Below, piece by piece: positions 11,492 to 22,969 of a DNA stretch of 64,000 bases. Below the pieces are notes generated by a model. The model was given only the letters and a program-made list of their open reading frames with translations. It was not told the DNA's origin and did no database searches. The DNA is from Torulaspora globosa. Taxonomy: Eukaryota > Ascomycota > Saccharomycetes > Saccharomycetales > Saccharomycetaceae. The first letter of the stretch is position 1. Each line of letters starts with the position of its first letter. The stretch covers positions 310,001 through 374,000 of the forward strand of contig NC_050730.1 of assembly GCF_014133895.1 (NCBI RefSeq). Reading direction: 5' to 3'. Position numbers and translations under genes: made by a program.

Positions 11492-13261
11492 TTAGTGAAG
11501 TTGAGCGGTCTTCTTAGTCTGTTCGATGTCTGCTTCCAGTCTCTGCCTTCTTGCATGGATGCCTTTGACTTCGTCTTGGTACATTTTGTAATTGACGTAG
11601 TATCTGTGCTGTAAGGTTCGCACGCGAGCGAGCTGTTCTCCACAGATGTTTCTGGAAATTTGATCGTTCTGAGATGCAATGGGTTCGATGTACGACATTT
11701 GCTTCTGTAATTCGCAGATATCATGATGCCTGGATCTTATGGATTCTAACAGTTCGTCTAGCGCTGGAGGCTGCCATTGCTCGGACGATTGGCCGGTGCC
11801 CGCAATCTGCACATGCTTCATTTCATTTTCAACCTCATGCAGGTAAGCTTGGTAGTCCTTGGGTTGCTGGTAGTCTTCCTTCATCAGGGACGTTGCAACA
11901 AGCTCGTTGAAGGTCAGCTCGAAATCGTCCTTTGGGTTCTCCCTGAACGGTGGGGTCGGCAAGCGAGCCTCGTTCAGGCTTTGCAGCTTCAGTGGTATTC
12001 TCTCGTTCGGCAGCTCCAAGCTTTCGACCGTCTTGCCAGAGAGGGACGGACTTTGTGAAGCGGATTCCTTCCCTGTAGATGGCGCTGCCGTTTCATCATC
12101 ATCATCAGCTACTTCTTCTTCTTCGCTTTCTAGCACAACCTCGAAGTCGTTTTTAGCTTCAGGAAGAGCAGCAAAGAGGCTGCGCAGGTACGCTTTCTTA
12201 TCCATTCGTTCTGAGAGTGGTTCTTTCGTCTCAAGCTGGGTGGGAATGTTCTGGTCACCCTCGATCTTCAAGAGGGGCTCATCGAGGTGATTCGCCAGTA
12301 TTTTACGTCTTTTCAGCTGTATATCTTCCTCTGAGACGGCCGCTCTAGAGCCTGGTTTCGGCAGAGACAAAGCGGGTTTCTTATACTCATCCGTCAGAGT
12401 CTTTGGTCCAAAATTGCCTTTGTTGACTTGCCCGAGGCCGACATCCGGTCTGTTGTCTTTGGCACTTCTTGGCAAGTGACCAGAGGACGTCTGGTCCTTA
12501 TTCAGTCCCCGTCGCTCAACCTTTTTCTCGAACTCTTGAAATTCCTTCGCCAACCTCGCATCTTCCTGCGACGTATCGTACACTCCAGGCAGAGGCGCCT
12601 GCTCATAGATAACATCCTGGTTGTAATCTAGCTCCGTAGCGAACCTCTTCTTCGGCAGTTTTATTGCGGTTCTAACGCCAGCTTGCTTCAATTCCCGCCG
12701 CTTTTGCAATTGAGCGATTCTCTTTGATTCTTCCAACATTCTCTCTCGTACCTTCCTCGTGGCCTTCTTCCCCTGTGTATTCAGTAAACGTGCTCTAGCT
12801 TCAGCCAGCATCTCTCGTTCGTCATCACCCAGCTCGTTACCATCCGGTTTGGCCGCTATAGTGTCAGATTTCGGATTCAAATCTCCCACATTAAACTCCA
12901 ATGATGACCCCAAGTTCAATTCGGAGTCCTGCTCATCTTCGGCCAGCAGTTTGTTATATCGCTCGATACAGACCTGTGCAGTCCGACCCATTGCATCCGC
13001 GATCGATCTCCATTGATTAGGCAGTCTGCCGGCCAAATCCAGCAGCCTAGCATCTTCTTCCCTGGTAAACTCACTGAAATTCAACTTCGGATTCAAGTAT
13101 TCGTTCCATCTCGTCTCGCATTGTTTTGCAGTTTTCTTGTGCAGCAGTGACGCTACCTTGCTCCATTGGTGTGTTCCATACTTCTGTATGGCAGCTTTCA
13201 CAATCTGATCTTCCAAGTTCGACCACACACCACCCTTCACATACAGCGGAATTGGCGCCAT
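11492..13261 (-). CDS. CEF1: Spliceosomal Myb-like protein Cef1 (Cdc5 family)
   Basis: Cef1 is a core member of the Prp19 complex (NTC) that stabilises the activated spliceosome. The 589-residue protein (590 in S. cerevisiae) opens with two Myb repeats, about residues 9-55 (GGVWSNLEDQ...WNEYL) and 60-106 (FTREEDARLLDLAG...RYNKLL), the most conserved region of the family. A charged linker with nuclear-type basic patches follows (RKVRERMLEESKRIAQLQKRRELK). The C-terminal part is acidic and coiled-coil-like. Gene order (YMR213W next to SCJ1 and EFR3) agrees. The start at 13261 is the first ATG and matches the family start MAPIPLYVKGGVW. Confidence 0.96.
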   Translation of the reverse strand: MAPIPLYVKGGVWSNLEDQIVKAAIQKYGTHQWSKVASLLHKKTAKQCETRWNEYLNPKLNFSEFTREEDARLLDLAGRLPNQWRSIADAMGRTAQVCIERYNKLLAEDEQDSELNLGSSLEFNVGDLNPKSDTIAAKPDGNELGDDEREMLAEARARLLNTQGKKATRKVRERMLEESKRIAQLQKRRELKQAGVRTAIKLPKKRFATELDYNQDVIYEQAPLPGVYDTSQEDARLAKEFQEFEKKVERRGLNKDQTSSGHLPRSAKDNRPDVGLGQVNKGNFGPKTLTDEYKKPALSLPKPGSRAAVSEEDIQLKRRKILANHLDEPLLKIEGDQNIPTQLETKEPLSERMDKKAYLRSLFAALPEAKNDFEVVLESEEEEVADDDDETAAPSTGKESASQSPSLSGKTVESLELPNERIPLKLQSLNEARLPTPPFRENPKDDFELTFNELVATSLMKEDYQQPKDYQAYLHEVENEMKHVQIAGTGQSSEQWQPPALDELLESIRSRHHDICELQKQMSYIEPIASQNDQISRNICGEQLARVRTLQHRYYVNYKMYQDEVKGIHARRQRLEADIEQTKKTAQLH

Positions 13262-13497
13262 GCCGACTTCAGAGTGTCAAACTTGCCTCTTTGCTTGGCT
13301 TTCTAGTTCATAATATGTAAGTGAAATTTTAACCCCAGCACGTAGCTTTTTGACAAGCTCTCTAAGAGGGTACAACAGGGCAGAAGTGTCTCTGAGGGAC
13401 GGAGGATAATCCAATTGGAACCTAGACGAGATTCCAAAGGTGCAATTGCCCTCCAGCTCGAGTTTATAGCTTCAATTGAGCCGGGCCTTCGAATTAG

Positions 13498-15726
13498 ATG
13501 CGATTTTTCACCCCGAAGCACCAAAAATTGGTCAACCAGTGCTATCCGTCCGGTAGAACCACAGATAAGAAGCCAAAATCTTCCGAAACTTCATACCTTT
13601 TGTATTATGTCAACTCCAGACGCAGCAAGCTGGAGAAAGTGAGTATTTACTTGGTCAAGAGGACCGCGGTTGACTTGAATCGTCGAAGAGTGGGAAATGT
13701 GGCAGTGACGCTTGAACTGATGGCCAAGATTGTCAGCAATTGCAAAGAGAATCTGAATGTCTTTGTTAAGGATTTCTTACACATAATGAGAAAGATTCTG
13801 TCGAACAATAATTTCAATAATGACGTCTCGATAGTGGAGCTCGTTGAAGAGGCATTTTCCGCAATCTGTAAGAATGTAGATGGTGCACTCTGCAATGGTG
13901 ACGCGGACTTTGTTCAAATGTACCAGGAGTTTGCAGAGCTGTATTTCCGTGTTGTTAGGGAAATGCTACAAAACGACGATCTCCTATTGAAGGGCTGCAT
14001 CGACATCTCATATACTAGCAGTTTGGCAAGCAGCCCGCAAATCAATCATTTCATACCTCAGTCGGTGGATCTGGTGCTCCACAAGTTTGTGGAGAGACAC
14101 CCAGTTTTCAAGATCGCGTACCTTGAGACTGCGAACGATCAAACCATGAGTAAAAGGCTAAGTCGCACTCAGACTCGGACGGCAGGACTGGACGACGTGC
14201 TTGATAGCGGAGCGGATCTATCAATCAAGGCGTTACAGTCCTATTTCACAACAACCGAGACTGACAAGCTAACGTTATCGATTCGCGCCTTACTGCAGTT
14301 CATACAGCAGAATCCCAACAGGAACCTGTTGGAGTTTATATGTAACGGCATACCGGTACAATTGAGATACATTGTGGTGCTGCTTTTGGTAAGGCAGCTG
14401 AACGACAGTTCTTCGCAACCCATCATTGTTATGAAGCTGGTGTCGTCTCTGTTAGTCTCGAACGTTAGTATTGTGGGCCTGAGCGTTCTCGACATGATGA
14501 GAAGGATACTCAAATTTCAATTGGAGAATGTTGGCAATGCCGAAATAGTAGATCAATGCTGTGCAACGCTGACAGATCTTAACAACAAGATATACTATAG
14601 AGGACAAACCTCAGACATGCTTTATGAATTTCTTTTGAAGCTCAGGTCCACCAAGAAGGAGGAAGAACGTGTTGTGATGAATAACGACATTAAGGCACTT
14701 ATTCGGCATATAGAAAAGCCGTGTATAAGCCTAGAATTGTTTCTTGATGTGGCTCCATATACTGGAAGTGCCGAGCAGGTACGGCTCTTTGATACAGTCG
14801 AGGAGCAAGTCTCTGGTGGTCTGCATCTTTCTAAGCTGTATCAACTGGTTCGCCAGATGGATTCAGAACAAGAACAGAAAGTGCTAATGCAAAAAATCTT
14901 CAAAAAGTACAAAAGTTTCGCATTGCTCTCAGGCTTGAACTATTTCACTGAAAACGTTTCAAGTCCAGAGGCTACGTACTACTTTTATCACATTGAAGCC
15001 TCGAACTTCTTAAATTTGGAAGATTATAGATCGCAAGCGGAATTCAAAAGGGAAACAAATGACTTGTTCACGAAAGATGATTTGATTAACTTTTATTCCG
15101 ATGCAGGTTCCAATAAATTCAGTAAGAAAGGTGCACAAATTTTGATGTCCCAAAACAATCAAATATCGACGTCTGATCTTCTTTGCGAGAACAACCTACG
15201 CTCGAATCCTGTAAACATAACTCGAGATTCTTCGATTGATGCGCTAGCTGCTGCCAACACGATGAATAACCAAAAGGCAAACGGCCATAAGGACTACCGT
15301 TCCGTAAATCTAGAAGACAACCGGTCTGTTAGTAAGGTCCGATCGTGGAAAAGCCTACGACATGCGGCGCCAAAAGTTGAAGATCTGAAGAAGGTGATGA
15401 TTGGAAATAAATCATCTAAAAACCGAGATATGTCCTTACGAGGCTCCCAATCGGTCAAATCCAGAGTAACCAATATCACTTTCCTGCTCAGCGAACTCAA
15501 AAGTATTGATGACGAAACAAGTCACATTCACGATCCTGACGAGGATGAAATTGTTGGACTGGACAAGACTGACCTGGCCAGGTCTCATTCTCTAAAAGCA
15601 CTGTCATCCAACGGTGTCAGTGACTCCAAACGCCAATCGCTACATAAAAACGACCAGGACGAAGATGAATTTCAAGATGCGGCTAATGATGTTACTCTGA
15701 CAGGAACTCGAGGCAAATTATTTTGA
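13498..15726 (+). CDS. EFR3: Plasma-membrane scaffold Efr3 for PI4-kinase Stt4
   Basis: Efr3 anchors the Stt4 phosphatidylinositol 4-kinase complex at plasma-membrane patches together with Ypp1. The 742-residue protein (782 in S. cerevisiae) starts with the conserved FTPKHQKLVNQCYP and then LLYYVNSRRSKLEKVSIYL. The latter starts the armadillo/HEAT-like helical rod that fills about residues 30-520. The N-terminal 40 residues are rich in basic residues, as required for membrane binding. The last 200 residues are polar and probably disordered. It diverges from CEF1 across a 236-bp promoter. Gene order (YMR212C) supports the name. Confidence 0.95.
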   Translation: MRFFTPKHQKLVNQCYPSGRTTDKKPKSSETSYLLYYVNSRRSKLEKVSIYLVKRTAVDLNRRRVGNVAVTLELMAKIVSNCKENLNVFVKDFLHIMRKILSNNNFNNDVSIVELVEEAFSAICKNVDGALCNGDADFVQMYQEFAELYFRVVREMLQNDDLLLKGCIDISYTSSLASSPQINHFIPQSVDLVLHKFVERHPVFKIAYLETANDQTMSKRLSRTQTRTAGLDDVLDSGADLSIKALQSYFTTTETDKLTLSIRALLQFIQQNPNRNLLEFICNGIPVQLRYIVVLLLVRQLNDSSSQPIIVMKLVSSLLVSNVSIVGLSVLDMMRRILKFQLENVGNAEIVDQCCATLTDLNNKIYYRGQTSDMLYEFLLKLRSTKKEEERVVMNNDIKALIRHIEKPCISLELFLDVAPYTGSAEQVRLFDTVEEQVSGGLHLSKLYQLVRQMDSEQEQKVLMQKIFKKYKSFALLSGLNYFTENVSSPEATYYFYHIEASNFLNLEDYRSQAEFKRETNDLFTKDDLINFYSDAGSNKFSKKGAQILMSQNNQISTSDLLCENNLRSNPVNITRDSSIDALAAANTMNNQKANGHKDYRSVNLEDNRSVSKVRSWKSLRHAAPKVEDLKKVMIGNKSSKNRDMSLRGSQSVKSRVTNITFLLSELKSIDDETSHIHDPDEDEIVGLDKTDLARSHSLKALSSNGVSDSKRQSLHKNDQDEDEFQDAANDVTLTGTRGKLF

Positions 15727-15929
15727 GCGGACCACATTCAGAAGTTCGCTCATAGAGATATTATAAAGCTAGTTGTCCCAGGTTCGGCCTGGGGTGTGTA
15801 CTTTGACGAATTTTATCGATATTTTACTTAATGTAGCTCTCTTGTTAGGAAAAGCGATTACTGAGTATAAAGGCGTTGGTGAGATCAAAGCGTGCAAATA
15901 TAAGCACAACCTCATCAAATGTGCCGTAA

Positions 15930-17894
15930 ATGACCGAATTACTATGTGTTCCTTTCAAGCAGACCTTGGCAATTGACCTTCAAAAGGAGCTTTCCAATCT
16001 GATAGACTCTACAACGTACCAGACCTCGTCTTTCTTTGCCGATGACATATCCAAAATATCTGCTTTAAGAGAAAAGGCTTGCGACTCTGAGGTCAGCGAA
16101 ACGAAATTAGATAACCTCAAGCAATATCTGAACTGCCTCACGGACCTGAAAGAGAAGTTTCCTGATAATCGAATTAAATTTACGTGGTTTCAAACCCTTT
16201 CCCAGAAGTCATATACTAGTTCACAGTACTCTATTGAATTCGAGAAATTGAATGTGCTATACAATGTGGCTGCGGTCTACTCTTTACTAGCAATGAATGC
16301 GAATGATGGCTCTTTGCTGGCCCTGAAGAAGCTTTGTTCCTACTTTCAACTTAGTGCCGGTTGTTTCCAGTATATAGTCGATCACTTGCAAGATACCAAG
16401 GAGCCAGTGTTTGACAAATTCACCGGTCTGACATTAGTCAGCATGATGTTAGCTCAAGCTCAGGAGTGTTTTTGGTTCAAAGCAGTTCAGGACGACCATA
16501 AAGATTCTCTAATATCACGGCTGGCGGAACAGACGTCTCAATTGTACGATGAAGCCTTTCTCTATTCGAAGAAAAGTCATCTGGTGAGAAGCGATTGGAA
16601 TAATCATTTAAAGCAGAAAAGTGCCCATTTTAAAGCGGTCGCTTTGTACAGAAATGCACTTGCGTTGGGGCAGAATGGAAATCATGGAGCAATGGTCAGA
16701 TCCCTGCGAATGGCACTGGAGGCAATTAAGAACAGTAACTTACCATCAAGGAACGAGTTCGTGCCAAAGATTGAAGATGCATTGAAAAATACCGAGCGTG
16801 ATAATGACTTTATATACTTGCAACCGGTTCCGTCGCATATTCCACCAATAAAGCCGGCCCTGATGGTGAAACCCCCGTCAATAGAAGGCGTTCTCAACGA
16901 TGAACGAAGTTCAGATGATAAGCTGTTCAAGGCACTGGTGCCTATTCATGTCATAGAGTCGTGCTCAGCCTACTCGGAGAGACAACAAGCTTACGTGGAG
17001 GAGCATGTTGTCCGCCCTCTAAAGGCCCTTAATAAGTTACTCGTGGATCAGCTTCCAAAGTATGAGTTACCTTCGAACTTGAAGACCGCTTCAAAGGAGG
17101 AGCTGTTGCATGTTGAACTATCTCTGCAAGATCAACGGCAGAATAATTCCAGGATCAAAGGTCTTCTGGAGGAGATAAGGTACTGCCTCGAGAAGGAGTC
17201 CAAAACATATGATAACCTGAGCGCCCGATATGGCAGTATCAATTGGACATTACCGGAATCGTCCAAGCTGAATAGTGCCTTCTACGAGAAGCTCGAATCA
17301 CTGCAAAAGTACCTAAAACAAGGGCAGTCGGTTGATGATGAAACCACTGCTTTGTTTCGGTCTATTGATCAAGACCTTATCACATCCGATATAAAACTGC
17401 CTGAAAGTAACAGCGCTATTGTAAAAGAATGCAACCAAGTGATAGCGGAGCGCAATGATTACTCTGCAAAAGTGCTTCTAAAATCCTCAGAATATAGAAT
17501 TCTTCCCAAGGTTATCAGCGAATATCGGAAAAGCGGTGAGAGCGATTTCGAAGGTCTCTTCAGAGAGCACCTCAAACACTTTGACATTGATCTTGCATAT
17601 GTCAAGGAACAAAGCATTAAAAACCAGATTTTATCTGAAAAGATCCAAGCCGAGGATAGTTCAAAGACAGTGAAGCGTCTGGAATCCCGTGAGATATACA
17701 TTGAAGATCTTCGATTTTCGTTGCAGTCACTAGAGGACGTGAAAGAAAATATCGAAGAAGGCGCTAATTTTTATCAGACGCTCATGCAATCTGGCCACGC
17801 CTTATTGACTGAGGTTGAACAATTCGAAGCTTCGCGCACGGAACAGGGAAGAGAGCTTGAGAAACGTTTAACTGCCAAGAGGTCAGATCAGTAG
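15930..17894 (+). CDS. RIM20: Bro1-domain protein Rim20 of the Rim101 pH pathway
   Basis: Rim20 binds the ESCRT-III subunit Snf7 and the C-terminal tail of Rim101, presenting Rim101 to protease Rim13 when cells meet alkaline pH. The 654-residue protein (661 in S. cerevisiae) has a Bro1 domain over about residues 1-360, including the typical block YSIEFEKLNVLYNVAAVYS near 100. An Alix-like V domain of long helices occupies about 370-650. The length separates it from the longer paralogue Bro1 (about 840). The position beside MOD5 matches chromosome XV order (YOR275C, YOR274W). It converges on MOD5 with only 6 bp between the stop codons. Confidence 0.92.
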   Translation: MTELLCVPFKQTLAIDLQKELSNLIDSTTYQTSSFFADDISKISALREKACDSEVSETKLDNLKQYLNCLTDLKEKFPDNRIKFTWFQTLSQKSYTSSQYSIEFEKLNVLYNVAAVYSLLAMNANDGSLLALKKLCSYFQLSAGCFQYIVDHLQDTKEPVFDKFTGLTLVSMMLAQAQECFWFKAVQDDHKDSLISRLAEQTSQLYDEAFLYSKKSHLVRSDWNNHLKQKSAHFKAVALYRNALALGQNGNHGAMVRSLRMALEAIKNSNLPSRNEFVPKIEDALKNTERDNDFIYLQPVPSHIPPIKPALMVKPPSIEGVLNDERSSDDKLFKALVPIHVIESCSAYSERQQAYVEEHVVRPLKALNKLLVDQLPKYELPSNLKTASKEELLHVELSLQDQRQNNSRIKGLLEEIRYCLEKESKTYDNLSARYGSINWTLPESSKLNSAFYEKLESLQKYLKQGQSVDDETTALFRSIDQDLITSDIKLPESNSAIVKECNQVIAERNDYSAKVLLKSSEYRILPKVISEYRKSGESDFEGLFREHLKHFDIDLAYVKEQSIKNQILSEKIQAEDSSKTVKRLESREIYIEDLRFSLQSLEDVKENIEEGANFYQTLMQSGHALLTEVEQFEASRTEQGRELEKRLTAKRSDQ

Positions 17895-17900
17895 CCTGGT

Positions 17901-19193
17901 TTACTCGCCTTCAACATCTTTTTCCTTTGCTTGTTTCCACTTTTCGTAAGCGGCCTTACGGGTTCCACGGGTAAGATTCGATCTATGTCGCCTGCTTCTA
18001 CTATGAATCTCCCAATTGCCTTGGCCGACAGCGACGAGCGGCTTTCCATTTTTATCAAAACATATGTCACAGGTGAATTGTTGTGTATCGCTCATCGGGG
18101 TCCGGCATTCGCTCTTGTGATCTAGAAGAGCAACTAAACCAGCAGGAGCTCTCTCCTGGGACATAGGTTCGCCATTGACAAAGTTTTCAGTTATCTTCGT
18201 TGATCTTTCTGCTACATTGGCGTCCCATTTAGAAAGATCGCTGGCATCGAGAAGGTAAATGTCACCATTTATATCAGGAATCAGCATTTTCTTAATCCAT
18301 TTCACTTGCTTCTTAGCATACTGCCTAGTTCTAATCTTCATTCGATCCACGCATTCCTCGAAGGAAGTATTCGGTTGCTTTTCCAGCCAGGGCAAGAATT
18401 CCTTGAATCCAATGACTTGCCACACGCCGTTCTCGCACTGGTCCACATCGTAATTCTTGGATTTATAGCACTCGTAAAGTTCATTAATCTCTGCCATGCC
18501 TCCCACCTCTAGCATCTTATCCACCCGGTCGTCGAGCCTGCTGTTCAGAGGCTCAGGGTCGCTATAGAGCCAAAAGAATAGCGTATCATAGCGGAGGCCC
18601 ACTTGCTGTTCAGCATATGCATCACTAGGCTTTTTGCCAGTTTTGTAGAAAATCTCCAGCATTCTTTTGACTCTTCTGACATCGTTTGGATGGAATTTGC
18701 TAGCAATCCTTGGGTCGCATTCCTTCAAAGTGTCGTACAGCGACTGAGGGTCTTCCGACTCCAGCATAGCCGCCTCCGTCTCCGAAAGCTCCCTTGAGAC
18801 AGCATCAATGCGCTTGTTGAACAAACACTGCAGGTAATAGTGGGTTCCACCTACTATGATGGCCAACTTACCTCTGCTATGGATGTCAGAGATCGCCTGG
18901 TCACACTCCTTCTCGAACCTATGCAGGAAGTACTCCTCGGACCAATCGACGTGGTTCATCACATGGTGCTCAATGCCGTTCCGCTCCTGAACAGGATGTT
19001 TATTCGTGATTACGGGGATTCCCTTATAGACCTGCATCGAGTCCGAATTGATCACCTCACCATTGAACCGCTCTGCCAATTGGATGGACAATTGAGACTT
19101 ACCGACCCCTGTGGTTCCCGCTACAACGATCACCTTGCCTCTTGAGCTCATGGTTACTGTCCTACAGAGTTTATGCCAAATTGTCTTGAGCAT
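17901..19193 (-). CDS. MOD5: tRNA dimethylallyltransferase Mod5
   Basis: Mod5 adds dimethylallyl to A37 of tRNAs that read U-starting codons, in cytosol, nucleus and mitochondria. The first ATG (19193) gives 430 residues (428 in S. cerevisiae). The P-loop GTTGVGKS lies at 26-33, followed by NSDSMQVYKGIPVITNKHP and the HHVMNHVD motif of the family. The C-terminus has a C2H2-type zinc finger (CDICF...HSRSRRH) typical of eukaryotic members. A second in-frame ATG at 19151 lies 14 codons downstream. The short segment between the two starts is basic (MLKTIWHKLCRTVT), matching the S. cerevisiae arrangement where the first start gives the mitochondrial form. Confidence 0.96.
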   Translation of the reverse strand: MLKTIWHKLCRTVTMSSRGKVIVVAGTTGVGKSQLSIQLAERFNGEVINSDSMQVYKGIPVITNKHPVQERNGIEHHVMNHVDWSEEYFLHRFEKECDQAISDIHSRGKLAIIVGGTHYYLQCLFNKRIDAVSRELSETEAAMLESEDPQSLYDTLKECDPRIASKFHPNDVRRVKRMLEIFYKTGKKPSDAYAEQQVGLRYDTLFFWLYSDPEPLNSRLDDRVDKMLEVGGMAEINELYECYKSKNYDVDQCENGVWQVIGFKEFLPWLEKQPNTSFEECVDRMKIRTRQYAKKQVKWIKKMLIPDINGDIYLLDASDLSKWDANVAERSTKITENFVNGEPMSQERAPAGLVALLDHKSECRTPMSDTQQFTCDICFDKNGKPLVAVGQGNWEIHSRSRRHRSNLTRGTRKAAYEKWKQAKEKDVEGE

Positions 19194-20837
<1,644 letters not shown>

Positions 20838-21059
20838 TTACAGACAGTGCAATACTCAAGTTCTTACCTGTCCGTTCGTTTCAAGATTTCACGTTAGGAT
20901 TTCACGTTACTAAATACCAAAAAGCATTGCAAACTACTCTGGGTGTAACTAGGTATATATCTAGTCTGCAACCCATGCCTTCATAGCATCTTTCAATTAC
21001 TTCGAGTTATATTACTGACAAGTTGGTGAAGAATCTCTGAGATGGCCATTTTTTTCAAA

Positions 21060-21073
21060 ACACCCATACATCT
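21060..21073 (+). promoter_or_regulatory. Rap1 site upstream of HIS7
   Basis: ACACCCATACATCT matches the Rap1 consensus almost perfectly. It lies about 155 bp before the HIS7 ATG and 25 bp before a Gcn4 site, the same pairing known from the S. cerevisiae HIS4 promoter. Confidence 0.75.
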
Positions 21074-21098
21074 CAGCCATTTGGTAAAGCTTAATAGT

Positions 21099-21105
21099 TG
21101 AGTCA
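21099..21105 (+). promoter_or_regulatory. Gcn4 (and Bas1-like) site upstream of HIS7
   Basis: TGAGTCA is the exact Gcn4 core and also contains the Bas1 core GAGTCA. It lies 122 bp before the ATG. In S. cerevisiae HIS7 is controlled by both factors, linking amino acid starvation and purine supply. Confidence 0.78.
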
Positions 21106-21226
21106 TAGAGATGTCCACTTCACCACCGTCTTTCAGTCCCATTTAATGAGATCCAGGTTGCGATTCGTTCCCGTTCGTTGGCCTGCTGACATATTGGACA
21201 TCAATTGAACCACCGACCAGTTCAAA

Positions 21227-22882
21227 ATGTCTCTTGTTCACGTTATCGACGTGGAAAGTGGTAACCTACAGTCCTTAACAAATGCCATCGAGCACCTCGG
21301 ATTTAAGGTTCAATTGGTGAAGAAAGCTGATGACTTCGATATCGCAAAAGTGTCGAGATTGATATTACCGGGAGTCGGTAACTTTGGTCATTTTGGCGAC
21401 AATTTATATATTCGTGGGTTCGAAAAACCGATTAGAGACTATATCGCTTCTGGCAAACCTATAATGGGGATATGTGTTGGTTTGCAGACATTTTTTGCGA
21501 CCTCTGAGGAGAGTCCCAAAAGTTCAGGTCTAGGCTTGATCCCAGGGAAACTACGTAAGTTTGACGAAAAAACTAAACCAGTGCCAGAAATTGGTTGGAA
21601 TAGTTGTATGCCAAGCGATCAACTTTTTTATGGTATTGATCCTTACAAGAGATACTATTTTGTCCATTCCTATGCGGCCATTTTGGACCAGGACCTGGAA
21701 AGAGAAATTCGTGAGGATGGTTGGAAGATTGCCAAGGCTAAATATGGTGATGAGGAGTTCATAGCGGCATTCTTCAAGGATAACGTATTTGCTACTCAGT
21801 TTCATCCAGAAAAATCGAGTGCGGCAGGTTTGGGAATTATCCGTAACTTTTTGAACCAAGAGCATCCTGTGACGTCGCACAGCGAACAGGATAAACTGCT
21901 GATGGGGAACGATTATTCAAACTTCGGATTGACCAGAAGAATTGTTGCATGTCTTGACGTGCGCGCTAATGATCAGGGCGATCTCGTGGTCACGAAAGGT
22001 GACCAATATGATGTTCGTGAGAAGGATGAGGGAAATGATGTTAGAAACCTGGGTAAGCCGGTCGAACTGGCTCAAAGATACTACGCACAAGGTGCCGATG
22101 AGATCACTTTCTTGAACATCACTTCTTTTAGAGATTGCCCATTGAAAGACACGCCAATGCTTGAAGTGTTGAAGCGTGCTGCTAGAACCATCTTCGTGCC
22201 ACTGACTGTCGGCGGTGGTATCAAAGATATCGTCGATGCCGATGGTACGAAAGTCCCTGCGCTGGAAGTAGCAAGCCTATACTTCCAATCTGGTGCCGAT
22301 AAGGTATCAATCGGGACTGACGCAGTATTTGCTGCCGAAAAGTTCTACTCGTTGGGCGGAAAGGGAGATGGCTCCTCACCTATTGAAACCATTTCCAAGG
22401 CTTATGGTGCTCAGGCAGTCGTGATATCTGTCGATCCAAAAAGGACATATGTCAGCAGTCCAAGCGAAACCCATAATAAGACTTTCAAAACCAAATTTCC
22501 AAATGCGAAGGGACAAGAATGGTGCTGGTATCAATGCACCGTTAAAGGCGGTAGAGAATGTAGAGACATTGGTGTCTGGGAGCTAACTAAGGCCTGTGAG
22601 GCCCTAGGTGCTGGCGAAGTCCTATTAAACTGCATTGATAAAGATGGATCGAACTCTGGCTATGATCTAGAATTGATTGAGCACGTTAAGAATGCTGTCA
22701 GTATACCAGTCATCGCATCAAGTGGTGCTGGAAATCCTGAACATTTTGAAGAGGCGTTCAAAAATACGCATGCGGATGCCTGTCTTGGTGCCGGTATGTT
22801 CCACAGGGGAGAATACACTGTGAATGACGTGAAGAAGCATTTGCTGCACCGTGGCCTAAAAGTCAGAATGGACTCTATTTAA
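21227..22882 (+). CDS. HIS7: Imidazole glycerol phosphate synthase His7 (amidotransferase-cyclase fusion)
   Basis: His7 converts PRFAR to imidazole glycerol phosphate and AICAR, joining histidine and purine synthesis. The 551-residue protein (552 in S. cerevisiae) fuses the two bacterial subunits HisH and HisF. The glutaminase part has C83 in GICVGLQ and H193/E195 in QFHPEKS. The cyclase barrel starts around [11 protein letters not shown] (about 235-245) with its first catalytic aspartate near 244. It ends with [12 protein letters not shown] and the phosphate-binding region. The promoter carries Rap1 and Gcn4 sites. It converges on SRM1 with an 87-bp spacer. Confidence 0.97.
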   Translation: MSLVHVIDVESGNLQSLTNAIEHLGFKVQLVKKADDFDIAKVSRLILPGVGNFGHFGDNLYIRGFEKPIRDYIASGKPIMGICVGLQTFFATSEESPKSSGLGLIPGKLRKFDEKTKPVPEIGWNSCMPSDQLFYGIDPYKRYYFVHSYAAILDQDLEREIREDGWKIAKAKYGDEEFIAAFFKDNVFATQFHPEKSSAAGLGIIRNFLNQEHPVTSHSEQDKLLMGNDYSNFGLTRRIVACLDVRANDQGDLVVTKGDQYDVREKDEGNDVRNLGKPVELAQRYYAQGADEITFLNITSFRDCPLKDTPMLEVLKRAARTIFVPLTVGGGIKDIVDADGTKVPALEVASLYFQSGADKVSIGTDAVFAAEKFYSLGGKGDGSSPIETISKAYGAQAVVISVDPKRTYVSSPSETHNKTFKTKFPNAKGQEWCWYQCTVKGGRECRDIGVWELTKACEALGAGEVLLNCIDKDGSNSGYDLELIEHVKNAVSIPVIASSGAGNPEHFEEAFKNTHADACLGAGMFHRGEYTVNDVKKHLLHRGLKVRMDSI

Positions 22883-22969
22883 TACAGGCTTCACTCAAAT
22901 ACATTTACACTTTTATAAATTACATAATCTTATTTGATCTTTTAATTTCGAAATGGCCTTTTGGATGCT

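Larger units (their letters stand above)
20838..21226. other. HIS7 promoter region
   Basis: The 389-bp gap between ARO4 and HIS7 contains a strong Rap1 site (21060-21073) and a Gcn4/Bas1-type site (21099-21105). I saw no gene in it. Confidence 0.6.
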
